This document shows, one piece after another, positions 49,961-61,449 of a stretch of 64,000 nucleotides of DNA. A model generated the notes under the pieces. It ran no database searches and was not told where the DNA came from. It was given only the letters and a program-made list of their open reading frames with translations. Source of the stretch: Strongylocentrotus purpuratus. Lineage: Eukaryota; Echinodermata; Echinoidea; Camarodonta; Strongylocentrotidae. A program made the translations under genes and the position numbers. How positions within the stretch are numbered: position 1 is the first letter of the stretch; each line of letters starts with the position of its first letter. Location of the stretch: assembly GCF_000002235.5 (NCBI RefSeq), contig NW_022145612.1:19172360-19236359 (forward strand), written 5' to 3'.

Positions 49961-51834
49961 AGAAGATGGATAAATGACTGTAATAACAGTCTACAAAGTG
50001 CATGGATTTACAAAAACTAGCCTAATTTTAATTCAGCATGAGGTGGGTATTACAATCTAACATCTTCCCGTTATTTGATGGGAGGTTTTTAATTCTATCC
50101 ATTCACAACCTACTTTCACCCCCTATAGTTCCATGATGTAATGTATATCTGGAAGAATTAAGACTTTCCATCCATTTAATTGCATTTATTATGTGTGTTT
50201 ATACCTTTTCACGTTACCAGTAGTGTTAATCAACTATACAATGATGTAATGATACTATGATTACCATCTATATATACATAGTCTCTTTGGTTTCGGAGAG
50301 GACAGTAGTTTTTTTGTCATATTTACATACTTATTATTCAGGTTAATCACATAGAACAAGTGGATGATTTTTTGCTATTATACTATTGGGTGTAGGGATG
50401 CTTTGTCCTAGTCCATAAACATTTCTGGTGGAAGAGATTTCGTGGTGGAAGAGATCCATACATCAAATGAAGATGTGATGAAACCTGGTCCACTTTACAT
50501 CATCAAGTTCATGAATAATAATCTATATAAGTAATACGCTAAGGCTCCGCGGGGGCGCGACGACTCCGCGAGCCTTTGTATTCTATTGTTTTTTTAATGA
50601 GATCGCCGACCGAAGTTGGCGCAGCTATCTCCTCCTGAACCCTCCCCTCGGGGTACCCGTGCCCGGTGCCATCGTCCGCGGGAGAGTCTACTCTGTGGAA
50701 TTGGCTATACTCCGCCCGAGATCCTCCTCCGTGTCGACGTCCAGGGCGAAAACAGACGCGATATGCATAATGCAGGATTTACGTGACGACAGAGATACCT
50801 CATGCATATTCAACATTACATCCGTATCAAAGAGACACACGACAGACGACGAGCAACTCACATTATGTTGCGTATTAAATGCTCTATGCAAAGGGCGGGA
50901 TTACCCCCCGAGTAAGCCATCTTGCTATAGGGTGTGCTTTGTACTAGCTGCACAAGCCAGAGAGATACACGGGGCTAATTCCTGTCGACTTAGAGATCTA
51001 TTTCCATCATGATTGCCGCGATTTGTGTATAGTTTTCGTGAATGGAGGTATGAAATCAAAGCTTATTTTGTGATTATTACGGCCATGCTTACTGAATTTT
51101 GATTATTATTTTCTAAAGGAAATTTTTCACAAGAAAACCATTGGACTGACAGCTCAGTCGCAAGCTGCCTTCAGTCAACATACATACAGTACACACGGTG
51201 CAGCTGCGCTGTGTCGGCCGTGCCGAGACTTTGGCTGAGTGAGGGGAGTATGGGGGGCCAAGCAGGGCAATATTCGTACAACTATACAATTACACATGTA
51301 CGTCTATCCATCCATCGAAGAACCCGTCAACACAACATTCTTCCATGTTACATGCGGGCTCCAAGAAAACGTTCTTCAAAGTGGGGGGGGGGGGGATCAG
51401 ATCGCAGCGAGTTGAATGTAATGTAGGCAGGGGCGTAAATCCCGGGGGGGATGGGGGGCTGCATCCCCCCCTGGCTTGAAGTAGGGGGATGGCCTGTTCA
51501 ATCATCCCCCCCCCCCGATATTACAAACAAAAAGAGAGAAAAAAAGGAAGAAAAATAGAAGGAAAAAAATGTGATTGTTTTAATTTCAGCATAATGCATG
51601 AGAAATGAGTTATTTGTTTATGTATGTATAACTGTATAGCCTACACGTATACAGTATGTCACTATCATTAAGAATAGTTCCGCGACGTGCGCGGACAAGC
51701 ACTTCATAAACTTCAGAATAATTTTTCGTTATTTTGCAAGGTATTATTATAGCCCAGACGTAAAGTGCGCCAGCGCGCGAGCGCTTAAAAGTGCAATCAT
51801 GTACAGTAGATGCCCGGCCACCCTCTTTTTAAAG

Positions 51835-52800
51835 AAATTAAGAGTCGAGAATGGTACAACGAATCGACTTCTTTCTCTAATTATTTAATGAAACGTTAAA
51901 GCTTCCGCGCTTCGCGCAGGAGGGGGTAAGGGAAAATTGAATTCAGATGAGGATTAAAAGTCGAGAACGTTACAACGAATCGTCTTCTTTCCCTAATGAT
52001 TGAATGAAACGTAAAAGCTTCCGCGCTTCGCGCGGGAGGAGAGGGGGTGAACTGAATTCAGACGAGGATTAAGAGTCTTGAACGGTACAACGAATCGTCT
52101 TCTTTCTCCAATGATTTTATGAAACGTAAAAGCTTCCGCGCTTCGCGCAGGAGGGGGAAGGGAAAAACTGAATTCAGATGAGGATTAAAAGTCTAGAACG
52201 GTACAACGAGTCGTCTTCCGTTTTCTTTCTCTAATGATTGAATGAAACGTAAAAGCTTCCGCGCTTCGCGCGGGAGGGGAGGGGGGGGGGGGACTGAATT
52301 CAGACGAGGATTAAGAGTCGAGAACAGTACAACGAATCGTCTTCTTTCCCTAATGATTAAATAAAACGTAAAAGCTTCCGCGCTTCGTGCGGGGGGGGGG
52401 GAAACTGAATTCAGACGAGGATTAAGAGTCAAGAGTGAACTGAATCAGACAATTTCTTCGTCTTCTTTCTCTAATGATTTAATGAAACGTAAAAGCTTCC
52501 GCACGGGAGGGGGGGACTGAATTCAGACGAGGATTAAGAGTCAAGAACGGAACAACGAATCGTCTTCTTTCTCTAATGATTTAATGAAACGTAAAAGCTT
52601 CCGCGCTCTGCGCGGGAGGGGGGGGGGGACTGAATTCAGACGAGGATTAAGAGTCGAGAACGGTACAACGAATCGTCTTCTTTCTCTAATGATTTAATAA
52701 AACGTAAAAGCTTCCGCGCTCCGCGCGGGAGGGGTGGGAACTGAATTCAGACGAGGATTATTTTCGAGAACGGTACAACGAATCGTCTTCTTTCTCTAAT
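51835..52800. repeat. Satellite array, ~107-120-bp unit, 8-9 units
   Basis: Units of gaatcgtcttctttctctaa, aatgaaacgtaaaagcttcc, gcgcttcgcgcggg and gaattcagacgaggattaag. Most copies keep a ccgcgc-ttc-gcgcgg type hairpin. It is the same satellite as at 13790-14535, more uniform here. Confidence 0.9.
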
Positions 52801-52804
52801 ATTG

Positions 52805-52925
52805 TTTGTTGTTTGTTCGTTTGTGTGTGTGCGGGTATGTGTGTGTGTTTGTGTTTGTGTGTGTGTGTGCGTGTGTGTGCGTGTGTGTGTGTGTTGTGTG
52901 TTTGTGAGTGCGCGGTCGCGCGCTC
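52805..52925. repeat. (GT)n microsatellite ending in CG-rich alternating sequence
   Basis: A long GT tract with GC steps ending in gcgcggtcgcgcgctcgcg. It is a strong candidate for Z-DNA. Confidence 0.92.
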
Positions 52926-53154
52926 GCGTAAATTAGTGTGGGCGTGTGCTCGTGCTAGTATGTGATGGCTATCGCCGATCATCCCCCCCCCCCCACTCCT
53001 CGGTACGGATGTACGCCCCTGAATATAGGCGCGGGGTCCACGGGTTTCAAGGGGCCATTAACCCCTGAAAGCTCGAGGGTTTTAGACATTTAATTAAGGT
53101 CAGATGAGCATATTTTTAATACTTTATTTGTGACACTGGCAGGTCTCTAATTGG

Positions 53155-53515
53155 CGTAGGGTCAATACGTAGAGTTGTGTAGTATTGCGTACCAACTACG
53201 CTGGCCTACGTTACTATATGTGAATGACGGAAAGGGGTACGCAAGATAAACGATAACAATTTGACATGTTAAACTTTTTTCGCATACTTTTGGCGTAGAA
53301 ACTTGACGCAGAAAGTACGCCTTTTTACGCAACAGTACGCTACCCTACGCCAGATCGACAAAGCAGTAAAAGCTTTCCATACAGTAAGCAACCATAAGCA
53401 AACCTGTACGCCAGCTTACGCATAACCTACGCAGGGACTATTTTCCCATTAATACGCAACCTAATTTCTGCGTAGTCGGTACGCCACACTACGGAACTCT
53501 ACGCAGTTCCAGTTG
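53155..53515. mobile_element. MITE-like inverted repeat element rich in tacgca, copy in Helitron A
   Basis: The left end (cgtagag, gcgtaccaactacgc) is inverted relative to the right end (gcgtagtcggtacgc, ctctacgcag). The interior is packed with acgca/tgcgt motifs. A homologous copy is in Helitron B at 55447-55855, and a fragment is in Helitron C near 47390-47450. Confidence 0.65.
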
Positions 53516-55194
53516 CTTATAGAATAACTACCGGTACAGTTGGATCGTTTTTTTAATTTTTATATAAGGCCAAATAAAAAAAAACATGTTAACGTCCTGT
53601 TTTTTTTGAAAAATAGGAAGGAGGCCCTTTTTTTTTCTTTTTTTTCTTTCAAAATGGCCGCTCAAAATGGCCGCTCCGTACATTTTCCCTGACATTCGGG
53701 CTATTTTTCAAGATGGCGGCCGACAATCTTTTTTTTTTTTAAATCAGAAATACATTAATTTTAGCAGTGTTTTTCATGTTTTTTTTTCTTTCAAAAAAAA
53801 AAAAGAAAAATGAAAATAATAATTTAAATTTTAAAAATAAATAAATAGGAGGCGGCCCCCAAAAAGGAAGCGGGCGGGACTCTAAACATGTATATTTGTT
53901 TTAATGGCCTAAATGGCAAATAAAGTTCCCCCCTCTAGAATCCCGCGGATTTCTGCGGGTCCTGCTAGTCTATAATAATAATACGCTAAGACTCCGCGGG
54001 GGGGGGGGGCATGACGTCTCCGCCAGCCTTTGTATTCTATTGTTTTTTAATGAGATCGCCGACCGAAGTTGGTGCAGCCATCTCCTCCTGAACCCTCCCC
54101 TCGGGGTCCCGGTGACCGGTACCATCGTCCGCGGGAGAGTCTACTCTGTGGAATTGGCTATACTCCGCCCGAGGTCCTCCTCCGTGTCGACGTCCAGGGC
54201 GAAAACAGACGCGATATGCATAAGGCAGGATATGCGTGACGACAGAGATACCTCATGGATATTCAACATTACATCCGTAGACACACGACTGATGACCATC
54301 CACTCACATTAAGTTGCGTATTAAATGCACGATGCACAGGGTCGGGATTACCCGAGTAAAGCATCTTTCTATAGGATATCCTTTGTAGTAGCTGCACAAG
54401 CACAAAGCCAGAGAGATACACGGGCTTCCCGTCCACGTCCAAACTTAGAGACCTATTTCCATCATGATTGCCGCGATTTGTATATAGTTTTCGTGAATGG
54501 AGGTATGAAATCAAAGCTTATTTTGTGATTATTACGGCCATGCTTACTGAATTTTGATCGTCATTTTCTAAAGGAAAGTTTTCACAAGAAAACCATTGGA
54601 CTGACAGTTCAGTCGCAAGCTGCCTTCAGTCTACACACACATACATACAGTACACACAGTGCTGCTGCGCTGTGTCGGCCGTGGGTAGCGTACGAAGGTG
54701 CGAAGTAACGCTAGGCTAGCGGCCTCATGAATAAACATAAGTACTTTGGCTGAGTGAGGTAGAGTCGAAGAGTATGGGGGGGGGGGCAAGCAGGCCAATA
54801 ATCGTACAACTATACAATTACACATACGTCTATCCATCCATCGAAGAACCCGTCAACACAACAGCGTGCGGACCGAAGTGCCATAATTTTGTACACCTAT
54901 ACAACTATACGACTCTCAGCTATACAGCTATACGACTCTACAGCTATACGAAAGAAAATTTAAACAAGGTTATGAATTGTACATTTACATATTAATAGTT
55001 CAATATCAACCAGACAGAAGTATGTGAATTCATGCATTGCAAAACAGTCAGTTGCGTAATGAGTAAAATCGTTTGAGTGGGGGGGGGGGGGGGAGTGCTG
55101 AAAAAAAAATCTGCATCACCTTGCACCATTCTGACATGTTACATGCAGACTCCAAGAAACGTTTTTCAAAGTGGGGGGGGGGGTGGGGATCAGT

Positions 55195-55400
55195 TAGATC
55201 GCAGCGAGTTGAGTGTTTATAGGTGTGGGGTCTACGGGTTTCAAGGGGCCATAAACCCCCGAAAGCTCACGGGTTTTAGGCATTTAATTAGGGTTAGATC
55301 GCAGCGAGTTGAGTGTTTATAGGCGTGGGTCCACGGGTTTCAAGGGGCCATAAACCCCCAAAAGCTCACAGCTAGGTTTTAGGCATTTAATTAGGGTCAG
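55195..55400. repeat. Two-unit tandem duplication (~115 bp) in Helitron B
   Basis: gatcgcagcgagttgagtg, caagggg ccataaa and aaagctcac recur after about 100 bases. Helitron A has a single copy of this unit and Helitron C has three shorter ones, so the unit expands and contracts. Confidence 0.85.
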
Positions 55401-55446
55401 ACGAGCATATTTGTAATACTTTATTTGTAACACTGGCAGCTAGGTC

Positions 55447-55855
55447 ACTAATTGGCGTGGGGTCCATACGTAGATTTGCGTAGTGTTGCGTACCAACTAC
55501 GCTGGCCTACGTTACTACATGCTGATGGACGCAAACAATTCAACATGCTTAATTTTTCCGCGTACTTTCGACGTAGAAAATTGACGCAGAAAGTACGCCT
55601 TTTCACGCAACACTACGCTACTGTACGCCATGCCTACGCAACAGTACGCTACCCTACGCCAGATCGACAAAGCAGTAAAAGCTTTCCACACAGTAAGCAA
55701 CCGTAAGCAACCATAAGCAAACATGTACACTAGCCTATGCATAACCTACGCAGGGACTACAGTGAAGCAACATTTTTCCATTAATACGCAGCCTAATTTC
55801 TGCGTAGTCGGTACGCCACACTACGCAACTCTACGCAGTTCCAGTGTGAAAGAGG
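55447..55855. mobile_element. MITE-like element rich in tacgca, copy in Helitron B
   Basis: Homologous to 53155-53515 with the same inverted ends. Present in both Helitrons, so it inserted before they duplicated. Confidence 0.65.
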
Positions 55856-56397
55856 CTTAAAGAATAACTACCGGTAGAGTTGGATCGTTGTTGTTGTTTT
55901 TTTAAATAAATGGCAAATAAAGTTCTTGGTGGTTTTAATTTAGAGAGTCTCTATCATGGGCATCAATCCTTACGTAATACCTAATGTTCAGGGGGGATGA
56001 TCTATACGTAATACCTATTGTTCAGGGGGGATCTCATCCCCCTGAACAATAGGTATTGCGTAAGGATTGACGCCCATGGTCTCTATATATCTATTTACAC
56101 CCCCGCCCCCCTCTAGAATCCCACGGATTTTCGCGGGTCCTGCTAGTAATAATAATAATACTATACCGTACTTATATAGCGCATATCACATTGTCTATAT
56201 GCGCTGTAAGAAAGAGTAAGAAGGAAAGGTGGATAGAGTAACATATTAGAGTGAGATATGCTCATCATACTTCCTCTCGTTAACATTGGAAAGTATTTTT
56301 GAAAAGAAATGTTTTAAGACGCGCCCTAAAGTTGTCAACAGTATCGCAGTTTTTTAAAGATTTTCCGGTTATTTATTCCAAAGTTCAGCCGATGCAA

Positions 56398-57362
56398 ACC
56401 CAGTTCAGTTCAGTTCAGTTTATTTTATTTTTGTACGGCACCAATTTCAGCCAAAGGCTGTTCCTCTGTAGGTCTGTGCGCAATATAAAAAAATACATTT
56501 ACAATTATAAAATAACACATATCATAACATACAAATATTTAAAAAAGAACTTGAAAAAACGAGAACACAAGTATACATAGAAGAAAGAAAATGTACACTA
56601 ACCAAGATTCTACTACCCAACCCCCCCCCCCCCCCCCACCCACCGGCAATTATTCGTTCAAGATAGCGTTTAATTTAGATGTTATAGTAATATAAATAGA
56701 TATTCAAGCGAACGAAATATATTACCCTTGATTTAAATACGGAGAAAGACATATTTTTTACGTTCATAGGTAGTTGATGCCAAGATATAATGCCTTTATA
56801 ACATAAGCTCATTTTCTTTAAATGCATATGTGGTTTTGGCAGTTTTAAGGTTTTATGAACATTTCTCAAGCTATAACGATATTCTTAAATAACAAAGTAC
56901 TTTCTAAACCAACCAGATATCATTTCATGCACTATTTTATACAAAATACATAAAACATGTTCATCTCTCCGTTTTGATAGATTTTCCGTTTTCGAAAAAA
57001 CTCACTTCAAATGATCCATGTGATGAAGTTATTGCAATTGAGATTAGAATGTACTTTTTTTGGTGGACAGTTGCTAAAATCGATTTTGATTTATCATTAT
57101 TGATTTACCATAAATCATGGCTAGGGAACCTCCATTCAACTTTGAGTACCACCCGGAGTGTCCCATTCTGTAGCTTTTTTGCAAACTTTCTAAACTTCCT
57201 TTTTCGGTATTCCAGTAATCAAACTTACATTGAATTACTGATTTATAAAATATTAGTGCAGTTTGCTGTGTATATGGTCTAAGTCTTTTAATTCCTTTTT
57301 ACTTAAATATTCAATATGTTTACACAAATCCAAATGTTCATCCATAACTATTCCAAGAATTT
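56398..57362 (-). mobile_element. Degraded CR1/Jockey-type LINE, 3' end
   Basis: Read on the minus strand: LGIVMDEHLDLCKHIEYLSK (matching the F-L-G-V-x-x-D-E-x-L motif after the RT), then shifted pieces including a FDYWN block and RNVHKTLKLPKPH, CYKGIISWHQLPMNVKNMS and FSVFKSRVI, the usual last domain. It ends in a tandem (TGAAC)n tail at 56398-56420. Stops and frame changes are numerous, so this is a dead copy. Confidence 0.75.
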
Positions 57363-57699
57363 AGTAGGCCTGTAACCGATCATCGGATCGGGGGCCGATC
57401 GTTGGCCGATCAGGTGGGATCGGACAATAATTTCTGATTGCCGATTAATAAAAATGATCGGGAAAAAACCCGCAGATTGTTGTTTTTGTTTGTTTTGTTT
57501 TAATGGCGAAAATGTTTAAGTTGTTGGCTATAAAATGCTGTTTGTGGGCATGCCTTGAACCATAATGCATGGCCCTCCAGAGGAATTTTTCCTGTTGGGG
57601 ACCGGGGGGAAATGAAATGAATTATTGATAATTTATCGCATTTTCTTTGTTGTTTTTTTGTATTTGTGGGGGCTGCGACGTATCCTAGCCCCCGCCGCG

Positions 57700-57840
57700 T
57701 ACAGCCATGATTCAGTGGCTAAGCAATGGCCTCATTACTGTGAGCCCCTTGGATCAAAACCGTGTCGATGTGCTATATTAGTGCTCTTTTATGAGGCATT
57801 AATCCTCATTACTGTCAGTTATGACTTAAAGACGTAGGTC
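57700..57840 (+). mobile_element. Possible tRNA-derived SINE fragment
   Basis: gattcagtggctaagcaatg resembles an A box and ggatcaaaaccg a decayed B box. It is followed by attaatcctcattactgtca, a motif seen in SINE bodies. Weak evidence. Confidence 0.3.
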
Positions 57841-59050
57841 CCTTAGTTGATTAGTATAGAACCATGCACATGCTTTAGCAGTCACGCAAAACAAACACTC
57901 GCAAATTATTTTTCAATAAAATCTTAGAATGTATACTATTATCTAGATCTATTAGGATTAAATCATTGTCAAAATCATTCCATAAATTGGGGTAAAAATA
58001 ATTATTCCACCTTTATGACCAACAGTGTTTATTGTATAGCATATATACCTGCCAGTAGGATGTTAAGTTGGTAGAGTCATATGGGGGGCATGCCTAAAAC
58101 TTACGTTCATGAGACTTAAAAGTTTGGTCTAAGATTCTACTTAAGTTGCACACATAGTATTGATGTGTTTATAAGGAAAGATTGATTACGAGCACAAATC
58201 AATCATCTGTCAACAAATATTGTCCTCTCCGAATGCTAGTGTAAAAGCATGTAAAATCTTCAAAACACTGATATATGGTTAACTATTCCTAAAACTTGTA
58301 ACTTTAGAATCACAGTATTGTCCATGTATCTTCTGACAATATTTAGTTCGATGCGAATCCAGTGTTTAGTACTGGTAAGTCTTAAGGTGAGGGAGAAGAT
58401 AATTTCTCTACGATGGGTGATTGACGATCTACATGCAAATTATAAATGGATGTAACAGGGATAAAATAAACCTTACATTTTTCCAGTTTCATTTATGCCA
58501 TGAAATAATGAATCATAATTGTATCAGGCAGTTCCAACTGCATGTCAAAAATAATGTCCTCTCCGAACATTCTTTTGACGCCACATATCTCAAGAACCAT
58601 ATATCCTTTTATTCGGGAAGTTGGTATGCAAAAGCACCCTTACCATGTGTAGCTGTGCAGTACAGAATATAGGGTCTAACTGCTCTGTGTTTTTTTTAAT
58701 CAGTAATTTCATGCTGTCTGTCCATAATTTTGTGGTATGAAAAGATGCACAATTTAACTTTACATGAATAAAACCATTTTGCACTTTAAAAATTGAGTTG
58801 TTTTCAGATTCCATATCATCAAGTTATCAAACTATGTCATTCACATTTACCCAAAGAAGCAATGAATATTTTCTTTCTGCGTAATGTCAGCAGGTGACAC
58901 TATTTTTAGTGTGACTCTTGTAGCCCTGAAATTTTACGGACTTTACAAGTAAATTGTATACAACACACAAACAAAATTTCAGAAGAATCAAAGGGACATT
59001 TGTTTCCACCGCAAGTGAGACAAAGTGTGTACCCTGATTGTAAAACAACA
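57841..59050. other. Right arm of the TTAA-flanked TIR element
   Basis: AT-rich, non-coding, with two gtcctctccga cores (58222, 58556) and the inverted terminus at 59018-59049. No gene is seen. Confidence 0.55.
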
Positions 59051-59927
59051 CTTAATTCTTTTGGTTTTAAATGACTATGACTAAAAGTGGTAAAGCGCCC
59101 CTTTCAGGTATTCGATTAAGGTTTGTTATATAGTAACTGTTAACTTACTAAACATGATCAAATTTCGACATGATCCCAACATCTGATTAAAAAAAAAACG
59201 ACACTTTTTCTATAGCCCATAGTCTCAGCTATAACATACCAAAATTTGGGAGAAAAAACAGCATCAATATGCGAGGTACTGCTAAGAAACAATGTCGTGT
59301 AGATTCATGATGTGAACGAAATTCACCTTACATTGGCATCACACGCAAATTAAACAAATTATGACATGTCGCCTACGTTTGAATTTTTCACCATGATGAC
59401 GTCATCAAAAAGAAGAATGTAAGCTCGTAGAAAATTGTCTTAGCTACAACGTATCAAAAATTGGAAGTTAATAGATCAATAATGACAGAGATACAATCAA
59501 TTTTCCATAAATATGTTGACGTCATGATATGCTAATTCGTATTTTGAGTTCTAAGGCCATTATAAGGACGTCACGATATACTCAATGGCCAAATGAGACA
59601 TGAAATCCTATTTACGATCAAAGAACAAATATGATAAAGAAAATTAGGGGTCAATGTGCATTCTAAAGAGCTATTATGGATTTCGTATAGGCATGTTTTT
59701 TGCCCATATATGCTATGTATTACAAGAGCTCGCGCGCAAGGAAATGTATCTTGAACGGACGCTCATTCCGTTATTAATGGTAATTTAGAGTTAAACATAA
59801 ATCAAATTGTTTGAAGAAGAAAAAAAAGAAGACGAATGTATGTTGCGTACGGCCATTTCGAACAAAAACGCGCGCGCATGCGCGTGTGCACGATTTTTTT
59901 AAAATAAAATGCTCAAAATAGACTGAC

Positions 59928-60810
59928 ATATTGCTCCGGTTGTCTCATTTTCGCTCGCTGGACCAAACGTAGCTAGTTCGACGTCACTACCAAACTAGAA
60001 TGTTCCACTATGTTGCAGGGCCATTGGGTATGATGTGTTAACCGAGTGTGCGGAAATGGTGTGTTGAGGGGAAGTGAGAGTGTTCGTGTGTGTGGTATTT
60101 GTATGTGTGTCAATAATTAAAGAATAATAAATGACAGATGGCTAATCATAAATTTACAATGACGAGTAAACTGTCTACATCACAGTCCACAGATAAATGT
60201 GCCTTGAACGTATATAGCAGACGGCAATCGGCGGATCAGACGACACTTGATAGTGATTTTGAAAGTGAGATTGCTTTGCTAAATATAAAATACAAGAACC
60301 TTTTCCATATCTTTTAACTATTATTGATATCTGATAATTAAACAGTTAGTAAAATAAACCTACCAAACTACATTATACAGTGAAATACTTGACTGAAAGT
60401 AGGGGAGTTTGATGTGGTGCACAATTGCACCCCTCTGTAAATAATCGAATAGTCCATGGCGTGTCATGAATATTCATATTTGGCTTAACTCGGCAAAATG
60501 TTTGCCTATACGAAATGGAAAAATTACGGTGGGGGGTTGGCTGAAATGGATATAAAGAACCAATCAGAAATGATCTATGATAATTCATGCTTGTTATCCT
60601 TCGTGCGCTTGACCTATAACCTTACAATCGCGTGGCAAATTGCGTCCAAAGTTCGACTTGTTGCACATGTGTTATATAGGCAATGGCGAGCTGGCGACCT
60701 ATTTTTTTTTTTTTTAGGGGGGGGGGGGTAAAAGTCCATAGGCTTAAATGTAAGGCTGCTGGACTCTGACGATAGGGAGGGTTGTCCAATGAGACTATTC
60801 GGAGCCATAT
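59928..60810. mobile_element. TIR element inserted in repeat copy P2 (~880 bp)
   Basis: Left end atattgctccggttgtctca and right end complement atatggctccgaatagtctc are inverted repeats. The paralogous copy P3 reads straight through this site (ggcctgaaacgtatg), proving insertion. It contains a G run (60718-60729). No transposase. Confidence 0.8.
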
Positions 60811-60920
60811 GAACGTATGCAAAATTAATTTGAGACGATTTGAAGAATTTTAACATTTTGCGCGTGCACTGACGCGCGCGTTCATTGACCTGAAATTGAC
60901 CTGACGGATATTAACCTTAA

Positions 60921-61304
60921 AGATAAACTCCAGTTCTGGTAATAAAAAGAAAATTAATTCTCACAGAATCAAACAAAATTTGTACTGAATGTTTAAGATT
61001 ACAAATAAATGACATGTGCCAAACAATTTTGGAAGAAAATGTATACTGGCTGAGTAATGAGCATAAAAAAATAAGGAAATCAAGGTAGTACTAGCCCCGA
61101 AACCATGTGTGTTGTCCCATTTACATATTTGTGTGTACAGTGCTTGTTACTTTACCAAACTCGGCCAAATTTATTATGATTTTGATGACTCCAGAACCTT
61201 GCAGTGCACACTAATATTTACATGCTACATGATCAACTGTTTTTGATCCATTCCACACCTTTTCTTTCACAATGCAATCGCATTACCAGAACTGGAGTTT
61301 ATCT
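60921..61304. mobile_element. TTAA-type MITE inserted in repeat copy P2 (384 bp)
   Basis: Termini agataaactccagttctggt and their exact complement, flanked by TTAA (60917-60920, 61305-61308). Copy P3 has the uninterrupted site (gaccttta.catgataaat). A truncated relative is at 12654-12737. Confidence 0.9.
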
Positions 61305-61449
61305 TTAATCATGATAAATATGAATGAGATTTCACTTTCTGTTTTTAAGATATGATCATAAATTGATTTTCAGAAAATTTCACAAAATGGCGCCTGGATG
61401 ACGTAAATGGATGACGTAAATGGATAAATGTAAATATATAACGATAATT

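Larger units (their letters stand above)
51428..53021. mobile_element. Non-autonomous hAT-like element carrying satellite array
   Basis: Termini caggggcgtaaatcc and the complement of ggatgtacgcccctg are inverted with one mismatch. The 8-bp flanks aatgtagg (51420-51427) and aatatagg (53022-53029) match at 7 of 8, the hAT target-duplication length. Helitron B has no insertion at the matching site. Contents: C/G homopolymers, the satellite at 51835-52800 and a GT microsatellite. No transposase. Confidence 0.85.
50522..53968 (+). mobile_element. Non-autonomous Helitron A (with a hAT-like insertion)
   Basis: Begins tctatataagtaatacgcta after A at 50521. It ends with hairpin cccgcggatttctgcggg followed by tcctgctag at 53968, a classical Helitron 3' end. 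It shares long homology with Helitron B (for example atgagatcgccgaccgaagt, gtctactctgtggaattgg, gcttattttgtgattattac). About 1.6 kb is a later hAT-like insertion at 51428-53021. No Rep/helicase. Confidence 0.85.
53969..56146 (+). mobile_element. Non-autonomous Helitron B, directly abutting Helitron A
   Basis: TC begins immediately after the CTAG of Helitron A. The 3' end is hairpin cccacggattttcgcggg plus tcctgctag at 56146, then host T. It contains an internal tandem duplication (55195-55400), the tacgca-rich MITE copy and a palindrome around cctattgttcagg (55990-56060). No Rep/helicase ORF. Confidence 0.85.
49209..59051. mobile_element. Large TIR element flanked by TTAA, hollowed out by Helitrons
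   Basis: gttgttttacaatcagggta at 49211 recurs as its complement ending at 59049, followed inward by related tgacaaaatctcac/gtgagacaaagt. TTAA flanks both ends (49205-49208, 59052-59055), the target used by piggyBac and Kolobok elements. Its own sequence is roughly 49209-50521 and ~57800-59051. The middle is taken by Helitrons A and B, a LINE fragment and a SINE. Six copies of gtcctctccg lie in the two arms. No transposase was found. Confidence 0.72.
59210..61410 (+). repeat. Dispersed repeat copy P2, interrupted by two TIR elements
   Basis: Homologous to 61450-62216 in three pieces: up to ~59927, 60811-60920 and 61305-61410. Shared landmarks: ttccgttattaatggt, the palindrome cgcgcgcatgcgcg, tttgcgcg.gcactga and aatggcgcctggatgacgt. 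The family has no coding capacity; its superfamily is unknown. Confidence 0.8.

Noticed and set aside
50659-51012. Matching frames in Helitrons A and B (also 54040-54312), considered as a captured gene
   Set aside because: The frames diverge between the two copies with differing ends, and no domain is recognisable; shared sequence alone explains them.
51835-52800. Regularly spaced repeats considered as a CRISPR-like array
   Set aside because: There are no unique spacers: the whole ~107-120-bp unit repeats, and the context is eukaryotic transposons.
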